Shown here piece after piece: positions 1 through 8,695 of a stretch of DNA of 64,000 nucleotides; positions within the stretch are counted from its first letter, which is position 1, and the number at the start of each line of letters is the position of its first letter. The notes under the pieces are model-generated. The model was not told the DNA's origin, searched no databases, and was given only the letters and a program-made list of their open reading frames with translations. The stretch is taken from contig NZ_FOZK01000001.1 of the NCBI RefSeq assembly GCF_900114435.1, positions 682,001 to 746,000 of the forward strand. The letters run 5' to 3'. The stretch comes from Halomicrobium zhouii. GTDB lineage: Archaea > Halobacteriota > Halobacteria > Halobacteriales > Haloarculaceae. The translations under genes and the position numbers were made by a program.

Positions 1-802
1 TGGGCGACGGCAACTCGCCGTTCCGTCGCGTGTAGACGTACGCGCCGACGGCGATGATGCAGAGACTGACGAGGAAGAGCCCTTCCAGGAGGAATGCTTC
101 GGGGCCTTCTGGGCCCGGACCGTCCGGCGAGGCGTCTCCGCTGAAGACGATTTCCATGTATCCGGGGTCGAACTGTTCCGGCCCGTACCAGTGGAGACTG
201 GTCGTGTCTTCGTAAGAGAACTGGGCGCCGTCGGGCGCGTTGTGGAGCCCGTATCCCTCTGGTAGCTGTATCGCCAGTTCCTGGCTCTCGGTCAGCCCGT
301 CGAGCCAGGTGCCCCGTGTCGTGTTGAACGCGTCGTCGACGACCATGTGGTCACCTTCCTCGCGCGCGAAGTTGGTCCAGGTGAAGCGAAGAGTGAACGT
401 GGAGCTGTTGACGTCGCTGGTGAACCGTTCGTCGGTGACGTTCATCTGGCGGCCGCTCGCCTGGGACGACGCAGCGGCAGCGGCGCGAACTGTATCGAGC
501 CACGGCGGGGTCTTCTGCCCGCTCTCGTACTGGTTCGCCAGGTCGCGGAACGTCGCGTTCTCTTCCTCGGTCGTGGCGTCGAGGCGCGTCCGTATCGTCC
601 AGTCGGCGTCACCGTTCGCTTGCAGCCGGATCTCGATCTGGGTCGTCTCCGGGGGCATCGGCTCCGTGGGCGTCGCCGTCGTCTGGGTCGCGGTGGCGGA
701 TCCAGTCGCTGACGGGAGGGACGCCCCGGCGGCCGCCAGCGGCGCGACGGCCACCGTGAGCGCGAGGAGGGCGAGGAGGGCGGGACGGAACCGGGCGGAC
801 AT
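1..802 (-). CDS. Secreted-domain/membrane regulator, DUF7345-like (partial, C-terminus off window)
   Basis: The frame opens at an ATG at 802 and is still open at the left edge, so at least 267 residues are coded and the C-terminus is missing. Residues 1-25 are a signal-like hydrophobic segment. A long acidic extracellular domain follows, then a membrane helix at about residues 243-261 ending in YTRR. The domain shares landmarks (PEGY, W-x-GP, an F-x-W-x-x-FA stretch) with the protein at 49819-50901, which continues past its membrane helix into a winged helix. I infer that this protein does too, just outside the window. It is divergent from the gene at 959. Role unknown; the architecture suggests a one-component membrane regulator. 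Confidence 0.8.
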   Translation of the reverse strand, partial: MSARFRPALLALLALTVAVAPLAAAGASLPSATGSATATQTTATPTEPMPPETTQIEIRLQANGDADWTIRTRLDATTEEENATFRDLANQYESGQKTPPWLDTVRAAAAASSQASGRQMNVTDERFTSDVNSSTFTLRFTWTNFAREEGDHMVVDDAFNTTRGTWLDGLTESQELAIQLPEGYGLHNAPDGAQFSYEDTTSLHWYGPEQFDPGYMEIVFSGDASPDGPGPEGPEAFLLEGLFLVSLCIIAVGAYVYTRRNGELPSP

Positions 803-958
803 CTCTCTGTGGAGATTCCAGTGCCCGGGAGGAAAACCCTTTCCATCCGCAAATAAAACGTCAGCGGCCGTTTTAAAACGTCTTCACTCCTCTCGGGTGT
901 CCGCTCGGGGTAGACAAAGAGGTGGGTTTTTGGTGATACGTCCTGTAACCACTCGCAA
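803..958. promoter_or_regulatory. Divergent promoter region with a 12-bp palindrome
   Basis: This 156-bp gap lies between two divergently transcribed genes for exported proteins. It holds a perfect palindrome CGTTTTAAAACG at 869-880 just after an A-rich stretch (AAATAAAACG, 851-860). Either could be a TATA element or an operator serving both sides. A T-rich GGGTTTTTGG at 926-935 sits about 25-30 bases before the ATG at 959, the usual TATA distance for a leaderless transcript. Confidence 0.4.
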
Positions 959-2179
959 ATGCGTCGAAGTTCCGTCCTACTGGTCTCCCTCCTCCTCCTC
1001 GTCGGCGGCGCCTTCGCACCACTGGGTGCCGGCGCCGACGACGCCGCCCAAGCCAGTCCGCTGATCGTGTCGATGGACAACACGTCGAACTACCTCACCG
1101 TCCCGGCGAACGAAGTTACGACGACGGGAACGACCGTCGACGGTCTCTCACTCGCGACCGCTATCGACGGCGACACGACCGGGATGCAGAGCGAGTTCAT
1201 CAGAATCTCCTTCGAGCGATCGTTCGAATCGGCGGCGAACGATACCGAGAAGACTGCTGCGATACGGAACGCCGCCGATAGCGTGGAACGCCGCCAGCAG
1301 GCCCTCGAACGCCGTGACAGGGCCGCCGTGTCCGCGTACGCCAACGGATCGATGACCGCGGCCGAGTTCACCCGCGAACGGGCCCGGATCCACCGGGCGG
1401 CCGCAAAGCTACGGACGACGATCCAGCACGTCGACACCGTCGCTCGCGCCGACGACAACTACTCCCCCTCGGCGAGAATGCGCGTCAGACTGGCGGATAT
1501 CGGTGGCGAACTCGAGGTACTCCAGGGACCGGCGAGCGAACACGTCAGCCGGGCCGCGAGCGGGGAGACGCCCGGCCAGATGATCTACGCCGAAACCTCC
1601 GGTGAGGGGTACACGCTGGCCTACGTCACCGACGACTCCTACGTGCGCGAGACGTACCTCGGAGCCGAGCGAGACGAGAACGCGACGGACGCCTTCACCG
1701 AAGCCGACGTGCCCCGCGGCAACGCCGCCCGGCTCCGCGGCTACGAACTGTACCCGTGGGTCACGAACCACTCGCTCTCCCCCGCCATCCAGGGACTAGG
1801 ACGGACCGGCATCTACCGGTTCACGGCGGACTTTACCGACGGTGAACTGACCGCGTACATCGACGGCGGCACGACGAACGTGTTCCGCGAGTCCCAGCGC
1901 CACAAACTCTCGGCCATGCCGGTCAGCAACACGATAACCGCCCACAACGACTCGCTCGACATGCGCGTGAACAAGACCTACGAGAGCGGCCCACTCCACG
2001 TCGACCTCTCACACAACGAGACATCCGTCCCGGCGAACGCGACGGTCACGGTCAACGGCGAACCGGTCGGCCACACCGGATCCGACGGGAGTCTCTGGCT
2101 CGTCGAACCCCGTGGACCCGACCGGATCACCGCTACTACCGAGGACAACGAAACCGTGAGCGTCTACCTCCCCGACTGA
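959..2179 (+). CDS. Secreted haloarchaeal protein, DUF7096-like
   Basis: The product has 406 residues. A classical signal peptide occupies residues 1-26 (basic MRR start, then a Leu/Val-rich core). The mature part starts with a short beta-like segment, then an alpha-helical, charged region (about 75-165), and ends in a beta-rich domain that looks Ig-like near the C-terminus (about 335-406). There are many N-x-S/T sites, consistent with surface glycosylation. No catalytic motif is visible. I place it with the haloarchaea-specific DUF7096 group from its overall pattern; function is unknown. It is divergent from the membrane regulator at 1-802 and followed after 39 bases by a pilin-like gene. 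Confidence 0.7.
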   Translation: MRRSSVLLVSLLLLVGGAFAPLGAGADDAAQASPLIVSMDNTSNYLTVPANEVTTTGTTVDGLSLATAIDGDTTGMQSEFIRISFERSFESAANDTEKTAAIRNAADSVERRQQALERRDRAAVSAYANGSMTAAEFTRERARIHRAAAKLRTTIQHVDTVARADDNYSPSARMRVRLADIGGELEVLQGPASEHVSRAASGETPGQMIYAETSGEGYTLAYVTDDSYVRETYLGAERDENATDAFTEADVPRGNAARLRGYELYPWVTNHSLSPAIQGLGRTGIYRFTADFTDGELTAYIDGGTTNVFRESQRHKLSAMPVSNTITAHNDSLDMRVNKTYESGPLHVDLSHNETSVPANATVTVNGEPVGHTGSDGSLWLVEPRGPDRITATTEDNETVSVYLPD

Positions 2180-2188
2180 GGGCGGGCA

Positions 2189-2197
2189 TTCATATAC
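2189..2197 (+). promoter_or_regulatory. TATA box for the pilin-like gene
   Basis: TTCATATAC is centred about 26 bases before the ATG at 2219, which fits a leaderless haloarchaeal transcript starting at or next to the start codon. The pilin-like gene can therefore be transcribed separately from the gene upstream. Confidence 0.55.
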
Positions 2198-2218
2198 GAT
2201 GAGGGCGCCAGCGCCGCC

Positions 2219-2680
2219 ATGGGCCGCGCCGTGGCGCCCGTCGTCGGGGTCGCTCTCCTCCTAGCGATTACTGTGCTGGCTGCCTCTGCCGTCGGGACGG
2301 CGGCGCTCCTGCTCGAAACACCCGACGAACCCACCAGCGCCGCGGTGTCGCTGTCGGTCGACGCCGATACCGACCGCTTCCGCTTCACGCACCGCGGCGG
2401 CGAGACGCTAAACGTCAGTCGCCTCTCCCTCTCGGTCACGGTCGAGGGGACGCCGCTCGCCGAGCAACCGCCGGTCCCCTTCTTCGCAGCGACGGGCTTC
2501 GTGAGTGGTCCGACGGGACCGTTCAACAGCGGTGGCGACACGCGCTGGCGCGCCGGCGAGACCGCCGGATTCAGGCTCGCCTCGACGAACTCACCGGCGA
2601 TCGACGAGGGCGACCAGGTGACTGCTCGGATCGCGCGGGAGAAGCAGACTATCGTTGTCGTGCGGTCGCGGGCCGGTTAG
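2219..2680 (+). CDS. Archaeal type IV pilin-like protein
   Basis: The product has 153 residues. It starts MGRAVAPVVGVALLLAITV, a very short basic leader followed by a 20-residue hydrophobic helix. This is the layout of haloarchaeal pilins of the DUF1628/Pilin_N type, cut by the PibD peptidase and assembled through the helix. The rest is a compact beta-rich domain that ends by reading into arginine-rich residues. It may be a minor pilin or a pilin-like surface protein rather than a major pilus subunit. Its stop overlaps by four bases the stop of the convergent methyltransferase gene. Confidence 0.7.
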   Translation: MGRAVAPVVGVALLLAITVLAASAVGTAALLLETPDEPTSAAVSLSVDADTDRFRFTHRGGETLNVSRLSLSVTVEGTPLAEQPPVPFFAATGFVSGPTGPFNSGGDTRWRAGETAGFRLASTNSPAIDEGDQVTARIAREKQTIVVVRSRAG

Positions 2681-3330
2681 TTCTCGGGAACCTGCGCGTG
2701 CGTCGTAATCGCCCGCGGGCTCCCTGGTCGAGACTGCTGGATGTGGTGGCGCCAGCTGTCGAAGCCCGCCTCGTGGAACATCCGGTCGGCCTCCTCCTCG
2801 TCGTAGAACAGCATGATGGCGTCGGCGAGCTTCTGGAACACCGTCTGGTTGGGGTAGTCGGGGCCGACGATCAGCACCTGGCCGCCCGGCCGCGTCACGC
2901 GCCGGCACTCCCGCAGCGCGACGACGGGGTTGGGCCAGTACTCGATGGAGCCCGAGGACCAGACGACGTCGAAGGAGTCGTCGTCGAAGGGGAGGCGCTC
3001 GGCGTCGCCGCGGCAGAACTCCACCGGCCCGTCCGTCCCGAACTTGCCGACGGCCCGTTCCAGCTGGTGTTCACTCTGGTCGAGGCCGTGGACCTGGTCG
3101 ACGTGTTCGAGTAACCCCTCTGTGGCGAAACCGGTGCCACACCCCACGTCGAGGACGTCGTCGTCCGGCTCCAGCCCCAGCAGCCCGATGGCCTCGTCGC
3201 GCATCTCCTCGTTCCAGATGAACGGGTTCACCCGGTCGTACACCTTCGAGAGATATTTGTAGAACGTGCGCGCGCGAGACTTGTCTTCGAGCACTCCCAT
3301 TGCTACGGGCGATTTCGAGGGGTCGGGCAT
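2677..3330 (-). CDS. Class I SAM-dependent methyltransferase (quinone-type)
   Basis: The product has 217 residues with a typical Rossmann methyltransferase fold. Motif I is DVLDVGCGTGFAT (residues 58-70), followed by GLDQS, GDAERLPFDD (motif II area) and VWSSGSIEYWPNP (post-II). The N-terminal FYKYLSKVYDRVNPFIW resembles the region before the fold in plant and cyanobacterial methyl-phytylbenzoquinone methyltransferases and UbiE/MenG enzymes. Methylation of menaquinone or another isoprenoid quinone is therefore a reasonable guess, not proven. Single gene, convergent with the pilin-like gene. Confidence 0.8.
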   Translation of the reverse strand: MPDPSKSPVAMGVLEDKSRARTFYKYLSKVYDRVNPFIWNEEMRDEAIGLLGLEPDDDVLDVGCGTGFATEGLLEHVDQVHGLDQSEHQLERAVGKFGTDGPVEFCRGDAERLPFDDDSFDVVWSSGSIEYWPNPVVALRECRRVTRPGGQVLIVGPDYPNQTVFQKLADAIMLFYDEEEADRMFHEAGFDSWRHHIQQSRPGSPRAITTHAQVPEN

Positions 3331-3661
3331 TAACTCCGGGGATTTCGGTCTGGGGGCTGTCGGGCTTCGACAGCCTCATTCTCAGCTCCGCTCACTCCGT
3401 TCGAGCTTCGGGCTGCTCGCGGGTCACTTCGTTCCCCGCTCGCTATAACCTGGTTCTTCGCTCCGTTCGCGACCAAGCTTCTCACGGCTCCCTCCGGTCG
3501 CCGTTCGCTATAACCTGGTTCTTCGCTCCGCTCAGAACCAGGCTGCTCGCGGGTCGCTGTCGCTCCCCGCTCGCTTTTCGTGGGCCTCTCACTTCGTTCG
3601 AGCCCCACCCAACTTCGCAACTACCAAATAGCCCCTAGAGCAACCATACACCGATTAGAAA
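3331..3661. repeat. Intergenic repeat block upstream of the ATP synthase operon
   Basis: This 331-bp gap has no credible gene. CGCTATAACCTGGTTCTTCG, followed by CTCCG, occurs twice exactly (3441-3465 and 3506-3530, a 65-base period). The second copy also forms an inverted repeat: CTGGTTCT at 3515-3522 pairs with AGAACCAG at 3534-3541. Short C/T-rich phrases of the type TCGCTCCGCTC and CTCGCGGGTC recur, as in the other haloarchaeal repeat blocks of this window. The last 40 bases before 3662 are A/T-richer and must hold the promoter of the ATP synthase operon. Confidence 0.7.
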
Positions 3662-3994
3662 ATGCCACGGCCAGAAGTTCTCGATCGGATTACCGAGGCC
3701 GAACAGGAGGCCGACGAGATCGTCGAAGCGGCCGAGCGCGACCGCGAGGAACGCATCGCGGAAGCCCGGGAAGAGGCCGACGCGATCCGCCAGGAGGCCC
3801 GCGAGGAAGCCGAGGCAGCCGCGGAGGACCGCCTCGAGTCCGCTCGCGAGGAGATAGCGGCCGAGCGGGAACAGATCCTCGAGGAGGGCGAGCAGGCCCG
3901 TGCGGAACTCGAGGACCGGGCCGCCGGCGAGACCGAGGCGGTCGTCGAGTACGTCACGGACCTGTTCGAGGAGGCGGTACATGCTCAGACCTGA
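3662..3994 (+). CDS. atpH: A-type ATP synthase subunit H (peripheral stalk)
   Basis: The product has 110 residues and is almost wholly Glu/Arg/Ala heptads, a single long coiled coil from about residue 8 to 95. This is the form of AhaH, which pairs with subunit E to make the peripheral stalk holding the A1 head against the membrane rotor housing. It is the first gene of the operon, and its last 14 bases overlap the start of atpI, suggesting coupled translation. Length and position match the archaeal family. Confidence 0.93.
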   Translation: MPRPEVLDRITEAEQEADEIVEAAERDREERIAEAREEADAIRQEAREEAEAAAEDRLESAREEIAAEREQILEEGEQARAELEDRAAGETEAVVEYVTDLFEEAVHAQT

Positions 3995-6233
3995 GCAGAT
4001 GAGCCGCGTCTCGGTGACGGGCTCACGTCGGGTCATGGACGACGTCATCGAGACGGTCCACGGCCTCGACCTGCTGCACGTCACCGAGTACGACGGTGCC
4101 TGGGAGGGCTTCGAGCCCGGTGACCCGGTGGAGGGCGCCGACGAAGCCGCCGAAAAGCTCGTCACCGTCCGGTCGCTGCAGTCCATCCTCGACGTCACCG
4201 AGGAGGACGCGGGACCGGTCCAGCTCGTCGACGACGAGGCCATCGACGGGGAACTGGAGGAGATTCGCCAGGACGTCAACGAACTCGACGACCGCCGCGG
4301 CGAACTCGAGGCCGAACTGCGCGACGTCGAGGACGAGATCGACACGATGGAGCCGTTCGTCGATCTCGGTATCGACCTGGACCTGCTCCGGGGCTACGAC
4401 ACGCTCGCCGTCGCCGTGGGCGAGGGCGACCCGGACGACGTCCGCGATACGTTCGCGGCGAGCGACGTCGACCAGTACGAGGTCTTCGCAGAGGAGTCGG
4501 TCATGGCCGTGTTCGCGCGGACCGACGAGGCGACCCTCCAGGACGTCCTGGTCGGCACGAACTTCTCGGAACTCGACGTTCCCGACAGCGACCGGGACCC
4601 CGAGTCCTATCTCGACGAGCTTCACAGTCGAGAGCGGGAACTCGAGGCCAACCTCGACACCGTCGAGCAGCAACTCGAGGACAAGCGCATCGAGGTCGCC
4701 GGCTTCCTGCTGGCCGCCGAGGAGCAACTCGCCATCGACGTCCAGAAGCGCGAAGCACCGCTGACCTTCGCGACGACGGAGAACGCGTTCATCGCGGAGG
4801 GGTGGATTCCCACCGAGGAGTTCGGTGCGTTCCGCTCGGCCGTCGAGGCCGCGGCCGGCGAGGCCGTCGACGTCGACGAGCTCGAACGCGCCGACTACAC
4901 CGACCACGGGCACGCCGAATCCGTCGAAGAAGTCGGCGATTCCGGTGGCGAAGGGCCGGCCGGCGAACGGTCGGCACACCCGGCGGAGGACCGCCCGCAG
5001 GCGGAAGAGGACTCGGACTCCCAGGAGGCGGTCGCCGACGGCGGCCGACCGGCCGGCGCGACGACTGCAGGCGCTGGTGGTCTCGTCCGGATGGGTCACG
5101 GCGGTCCGCCGACGGTCCAGGACAACCCCGGTCCGGTCAGGCCGTTCGAGTCGCTCGTCGAGGTCGTCAACCGACCCAAGTACTCGGAACTCGACCCAAC
5201 GGTCATCCTGTTCCTGACGTTCCCGGCCTTCTTCGGGTTCATGATCGGGGACCTCGGATACGGGCTCCTCTACATGGGGATCGGCTACTGGCTGACGAAG
5301 TCCTTCGACAGCGATATGATCCGCAGTCTCGGTGGCGTCGCGCTCTGGGCCGGCGGCTTCACGGCGCTGTTCGGTATCCTCTACGGGGAGTTCTTCGGGC
5401 TGCACCAGCTCGGCGGCATCCTCTGGGACGGCCACCCGCCGATCCACAAGGGGCTCCAGCCGCACTACCTGTACTACGCACAGGCCTGGCTGCTGGTGAG
5501 CGTCGTCGTCGGCATCCTGCACATGGTGATCGGCTGGTCGTTCGACTTCGCCGAGAACCTCGAGCACGGCTTCGTCGACGCGCTGACCGAGAGCGGCTCG
5601 TGGATCATCGCGACCGTCGGGCTCTGGCTCTGGGTGTTCAGTACCATGGCGACCGTCGCCAAACCGCCGTTCATGTTCGAGGTCTTCAGCAGCGGCGAGG
5701 GCGCCGCGCTCCCGCTGGGCTTCACCGGCTTCTCCCCGACTGTCGGGATGGCCGGTATCGGCATGTTCGTCGCGGGCGTACTGATGATCGCCTACGCGGA
5801 GGGTCCCGGGCTCGCGCTGATCGAGTCGATCACGCAGTGTTTCGGCCACGTCGTCTCCTACACGCGAATCGCGGCCGTCCTGCTGGCGAAGGCGGGGATG
5901 GCCCTGGCCGTGAACCTGCTGGTGTTCGGTGCGTACCAGCACAACGGCGAGTTCCACCTCATCTTCTTCAACGGGATGCCGGAAGACCCGAGCTGGGTCA
6001 TCTTCTCGGGGCTCCTCAACAGCAGCGACCCCGTGATGTTGATCGTGGGCGGCATCTTCGGCATCATCCTGCTCGTCCTCGGCCACCTGCTCGTGCTGGT
6101 GCTTGGGATCACGTCCGCTGGTCTGCAGGCCGTCCGCCTCGAGTACGTCGAGTTCTTCGGCAAATTCTACGAGGGCGGCGGCACGGCCTACGACCCGTTC
6201 GGCTACGTCCGCCAGTACACGACCGAGGACTGA
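3981..6233 (+). CDS. atpI: A-type ATP synthase subunit I (membrane stator)
   Basis: The product has 750 residues. The N-terminal half is cytosolic, with two coiled-coil arms (about 75-120 and 205-245). A low-complexity Asp/Glu/Gly linker spans about 310-385. The C-terminal half has seven or eight membrane helices from about 395. The conserved arginine needed for ion passage lies in SYTRIAAVLLAKAGM (Arg629). I chose ATG 3981, inside the end of atpH, because it gives the family N-terminus MLRPEQMSRVSVTGS. The subunit joins the peripheral stalks to the rotor. A 200-base gap containing a likely promoter follows. Confidence 0.95.
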   Translation: MLRPEQMSRVSVTGSRRVMDDVIETVHGLDLLHVTEYDGAWEGFEPGDPVEGADEAAEKLVTVRSLQSILDVTEEDAGPVQLVDDEAIDGELEEIRQDVNELDDRRGELEAELRDVEDEIDTMEPFVDLGIDLDLLRGYDTLAVAVGEGDPDDVRDTFAASDVDQYEVFAEESVMAVFARTDEATLQDVLVGTNFSELDVPDSDRDPESYLDELHSRERELEANLDTVEQQLEDKRIEVAGFLLAAEEQLAIDVQKREAPLTFATTENAFIAEGWIPTEEFGAFRSAVEAAAGEAVDVDELERADYTDHGHAESVEEVGDSGGEGPAGERSAHPAEDRPQAEEDSDSQEAVADGGRPAGATTAGAGGLVRMGHGGPPTVQDNPGPVRPFESLVEVVNRPKYSELDPTVILFLTFPAFFGFMIGDLGYGLLYMGIGYWLTKSFDSDMIRSLGGVALWAGGFTALFGILYGEFFGLHQLGGILWDGHPPIHKGLQPHYLYYAQAWLLVSVVVGILHMVIGWSFDFAENLEHGFVDALTESGSWIIATVGLWLWVFSTMATVAKPPFMFEVFSSGEGAALPLGFTGFSPTVGMAGIGMFVAGVLMIAYAEGPGLALIESITQCFGHVVSYTRIAAVLLAKAGMALAVNLLVFGAYQHNGEFHLIFFNGMPEDPSWVIFSGLLNSSDPVMLIVGGIFGIILLVLGHLLVLVLGITSAGLQAVRLEYVEFFGKFYEGGGTAYDPFGYVRQYTTED

Positions 6234-6367
6234 GGGCGACCCGAGCGGACCGCTGACGGTCGACCGCGGCCTCGAACTGGGGTCGCGGTCGGGCATCGTT
6301 ACTGCCGTGTTCACCACGCCGAGCGCCGAGCGAAAACGGCAGATCAGGCCCGCGGTCAACTGTTTTG

Positions 6368-6433
6368 AGAAGCTTTATGAGTACGCTACGGCCACATACG
6401 CCTGTTCGGAAAGCTACCCGGATTACATAAACC
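6368..6433 (+). promoter_or_regulatory. Probable internal promoter and leader of atpK
   Basis: The 200-base gap between atpI and atpK is the only long break within the H-to-B part of the operon. GCTTTATGAG at 6372-6381 is a good TATA candidate, with a leader of roughly 25 bases before the ATG at 6434. Extra transcription of the rotor-ring gene would fit its high copy number in the enzyme; that is inference. Confidence 0.45.
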
Positions 6434-6703
6434 ATGACTGGAATTAGCGCTGTCCTGGCCGCTGTATTGCAAGCAGAAGGTGCCGCCGCTCCGGCGATCC
6501 CGAATGCACCCCTCGCATTCGCCGCCCTCGCGGTCGGTCTGGCGGCCATCGGGGCCGGTTACGCCGAGCGTGGTATCGGCGCCGCCGCGGTCGGTGCTAT
6601 CGCGGAAGACGAGAGCATGTTCGGCCGTGGACTCATCCTGACAGTCCTGCCGGAGACCATCGTCATCCTGGCACTGGTCGTCGTGTTCCTGACGCTGGGA
6701 TAA
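6434..6703 (+). CDS. atpK: A-type ATP synthase subunit K (proteolipid rotor ring)
   Basis: The product has 89 residues: one hydrophobic hairpin of two membrane helices (about 27-52 and 66-88) joined by a short polar loop (AEDESMFGRG). The ion-carrying carboxylate is Glu74 in VLPETIVIL. The first about 24 residues are extra and could be a leader that is removed. Several copies form the rotor ring of the A0 sector. It is preceded by its own candidate promoter and followed after 19 bases by atpE. Confidence 0.95.
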   Translation: MTGISAVLAAVLQAEGAAAPAIPNAPLAFAALAVGLAAIGAGYAERGIGAAAVGAIAEDESMFGRGLILTVLPETIVILALVVVFLTLG

Positions 6704-6722
6704 CTCCTTCCGTACATCATTT

Positions 6723-7304
6723 ATGAGTTTAGACACAGTCGCAGAGGACATTCGAGACGAGGCCCGCGCGCGTGCGGAGGAAATACGCGCCGAGGCGGAG
6801 GACCGCGCCGACGAGATCGTCGCGGACGCCGAAGCCGAGGCCGAAACGATCCGAAGCGAGCGGTCGGCCGAAGTCGAACGCGAGATCGAGCAGGAGCGCG
6901 AGCAGTCGCTCTCGAGCGCGAAACTCGAGGCCAAGCAGAGCCGGCTCGAGGCCCGCCGTGACCTCCTCGAGGAGGTCCGTGAAGACGTCGAGGCGGCCGT
7001 CGCCGGTCTCGAAGGCGACAAGCGGGAGACGCTGACCCGCGAGCTGCTCGACGACGCCGCAGACGAGTTCGACGGCGGCTCGGTTCGGGTCTTCGGCCGC
7101 GCCGAGGACAAGGAGCTCCTGGAGTCGATCCTCGCGGACTACGACGGCTTCGAGTACGCCGGCGAGTACGACTGCCTCGGCGGGGTCGTCGTCGAGAGTG
7201 ACGCCTCTCGGATCCGCGTGAACAACACCTTCGACTCGGTGCTCGACGACGTCTGGGAGGACAACCTCCGCGACGTCAGCGAGCGATTGTTCGAAGAGCA
7301 ATGA
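6723..7304 (+). CDS. atpE: A-type ATP synthase subunit E (peripheral stalk)
   Basis: The product has 193 residues. The N-terminal 105 residues are a charged coiled coil that pairs with subunit H. The C-terminal part is the globular domain that caps the A3B3 head (GGVVVESDASRIRVNNTFDSVL is typical of the E family; residues about 157-178). The stop overlaps the atpC start by four bases (7301-7304), implying coupled translation. Length matches the archaeal family. Confidence 0.95.
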   Translation: MSLDTVAEDIRDEARARAEEIRAEAEDRADEIVADAEAEAETIRSERSAEVEREIEQEREQSLSSAKLEAKQSRLEARRDLLEEVREDVEAAVAGLEGDKRETLTRELLDDAADEFDGGSVRVFGRAEDKELLESILADYDGFEYAGEYDCLGGVVVESDASRIRVNNTFDSVLDDVWEDNLRDVSERLFEEQ

Positions 7305-8374
7305 GCACGGGAGTCGACGACCGGCGCGGTCCCGGAAACTACGAGTACGTGACGGCGCGCGTCCGGTCGCGTCGAGCGTCGCTGTTCGACGACGACGACT
7401 ACCGCAAGCTGGTCCGCATGGGGACGGGCGAGATCGCCCGCTTCATGGAGGACACCGAGTACAGCGAGGAGATGAACGCGCTGGGGTCGCGGTACTCCGG
7501 CGTCGACCTCATCGAGTACGCGCTCAACCGGAACCTCGCCAAGCACTTCGAGGACCTGCTGCGCTGGTCGGACGGGCGGCTGTACGACTTCATCGCCCGC
7601 TACCTGCGCAAGTTCGACGTGTGGAACGTCAAGACCGTCATCCGCGGGGTCTACTCCGGCGCGACGGCAGAGGAGATATCGGACGACCTCATCCGCGCCG
7701 GTGAGATACCGGGAGACCTGCTCGACCGCATCGCGCAGGCGGACACGATCGAGGCGGTCGTCGAACTGCTCGCACCGACCGTCTTCGGTGACGCGCTCGA
7801 GGCGGCCTACGCGGACTACGAGGAGACCGACGTCCTCGTCCCGCTCGAGAACGCCGTCGACCGCGCGTTCTACGAGCCGCTGTTGAGCGGCCTCCCGCAG
7901 GTACAGGAGGTCGACTCGCCGACGGGGCTGTACGTGGAGTTCCTCACCGCGGAGATCGACTTCCGGAACCTCCGGAACGCGCTCCGGCTCGCACGGAGCG
8001 GGGCGGAGATCGACCCGGCGGAGTACTTCATCGACGGCGGGAAGCTGTTCGACAGGGCGACCGTCGAGGGGCTCGTCGCGAACCGCGAACAGCTGATCGC
8101 GACGGTCCGAGACAGCCGCTACGGCGACGAGATCGACGACGCGCTCGACGACCTCGAACAGGCAGACGACCTCATCCAGTTCGAGCACGCGCTGGACGCG
8201 GCGCTACTCGAGTACGCCGACAAGTTGACTAACCGCTATCCGCTGTCGATCTGTCCCGTGCTCTCGTACGTCCTCGCCAAGGAGCGCGAGGTCGACAACA
8301 TTCGCGCCATCGCGCGTGGTCGCGAGGCGGGACTCGAACCGGACGAGATCGAACGCGAACTGGTGATACTATGA
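7301..8374 (+). CDS. atpC: A-type ATP synthase subunit C (central stalk socket)
   Basis: The product has 357 residues, mostly alpha-helical and soluble. The opening NYEYVTARVRSRRASLFDDDDY, then the repeated pattern of helical hairpins, is that of the C/d subunit. This subunit sits as a funnel on the rotor ring and receives the D-F central shaft. Overlaps of four bases with both atpE and atpF place it firmly in the operon. No unusual features. Confidence 0.94.
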   Translation: MSTGVDDRRGPGNYEYVTARVRSRRASLFDDDDYRKLVRMGTGEIARFMEDTEYSEEMNALGSRYSGVDLIEYALNRNLAKHFEDLLRWSDGRLYDFIARYLRKFDVWNVKTVIRGVYSGATAEEISDDLIRAGEIPGDLLDRIAQADTIEAVVELLAPTVFGDALEAAYADYEETDVLVPLENAVDRAFYEPLLSGLPQVQEVDSPTGLYVEFLTAEIDFRNLRNALRLARSGAEIDPAEYFIDGGKLFDRATVEGLVANREQLIATVRDSRYGDEIDDALDDLEQADDLIQFEHALDAALLEYADKLTNRYPLSICPVLSYVLAKEREVDNIRAIARGREAGLEPDEIERELVIL

Positions 8375-8694
8375 GCCAGGAGATCGGTGTCGTCGGGAGC
8401 CCGGAGTTCACGACCGGCTTTCGGCTGGCCGGCGTGCGGAAGTTCGCCGACGTTCCCGACGCCGAGAAGGACGAACGGATGGACGCAGCCGTCGAGGAGA
8501 TGCTCGAGGACGACGGCGTCGGCATCGTCGTGATGCACGACGACGACATGGACCACCTCTCGCGAGGGGTCCGGCAGGACGCCGAGACCAGCGTCGAACC
8601 GGTGCTGGTGACGCTCGGCGGCGGCGCGGGCAGCGGCGGACTGCGCGACCAGATCAAGCGAGCGATCGGTATCGACCTGATGGAGGAAGACTAA
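8371..8694 (+). CDS. atpF: A-type ATP synthase subunit F (central shaft)
   Basis: The product has 107 residues with the CheY-like Rossmann fold of subunit [19 protein letters not shown] at the N-terminus and GIVVMHDDD near the middle. It binds subunit D to form the rotating shaft and can modulate ATPase activity in the family. The start overlaps the atpC stop by four bases, and atpA follows one base after its stop. Confidence 0.94.
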   Translation: MSQEIGVVGSPEFTTGFRLAGVRKFADVPDAEKDERMDAAVEEMLEDDGVGIVVMHDDDMDHLSRGVRQDAETSVEPVLVTLGGGAGSGGLRDQIKRAIGIDLMEED

Positions 8695-8695
8695 C

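Noticed and set aside
4023-6359. Very long reading frame on the minus strand opposite atpI
   Set aside because: It is the mirror of a well-supported subunit I gene. High G+C codon bias keeps antisense frames open, and the translation lacks any domain, membrane or family pattern.
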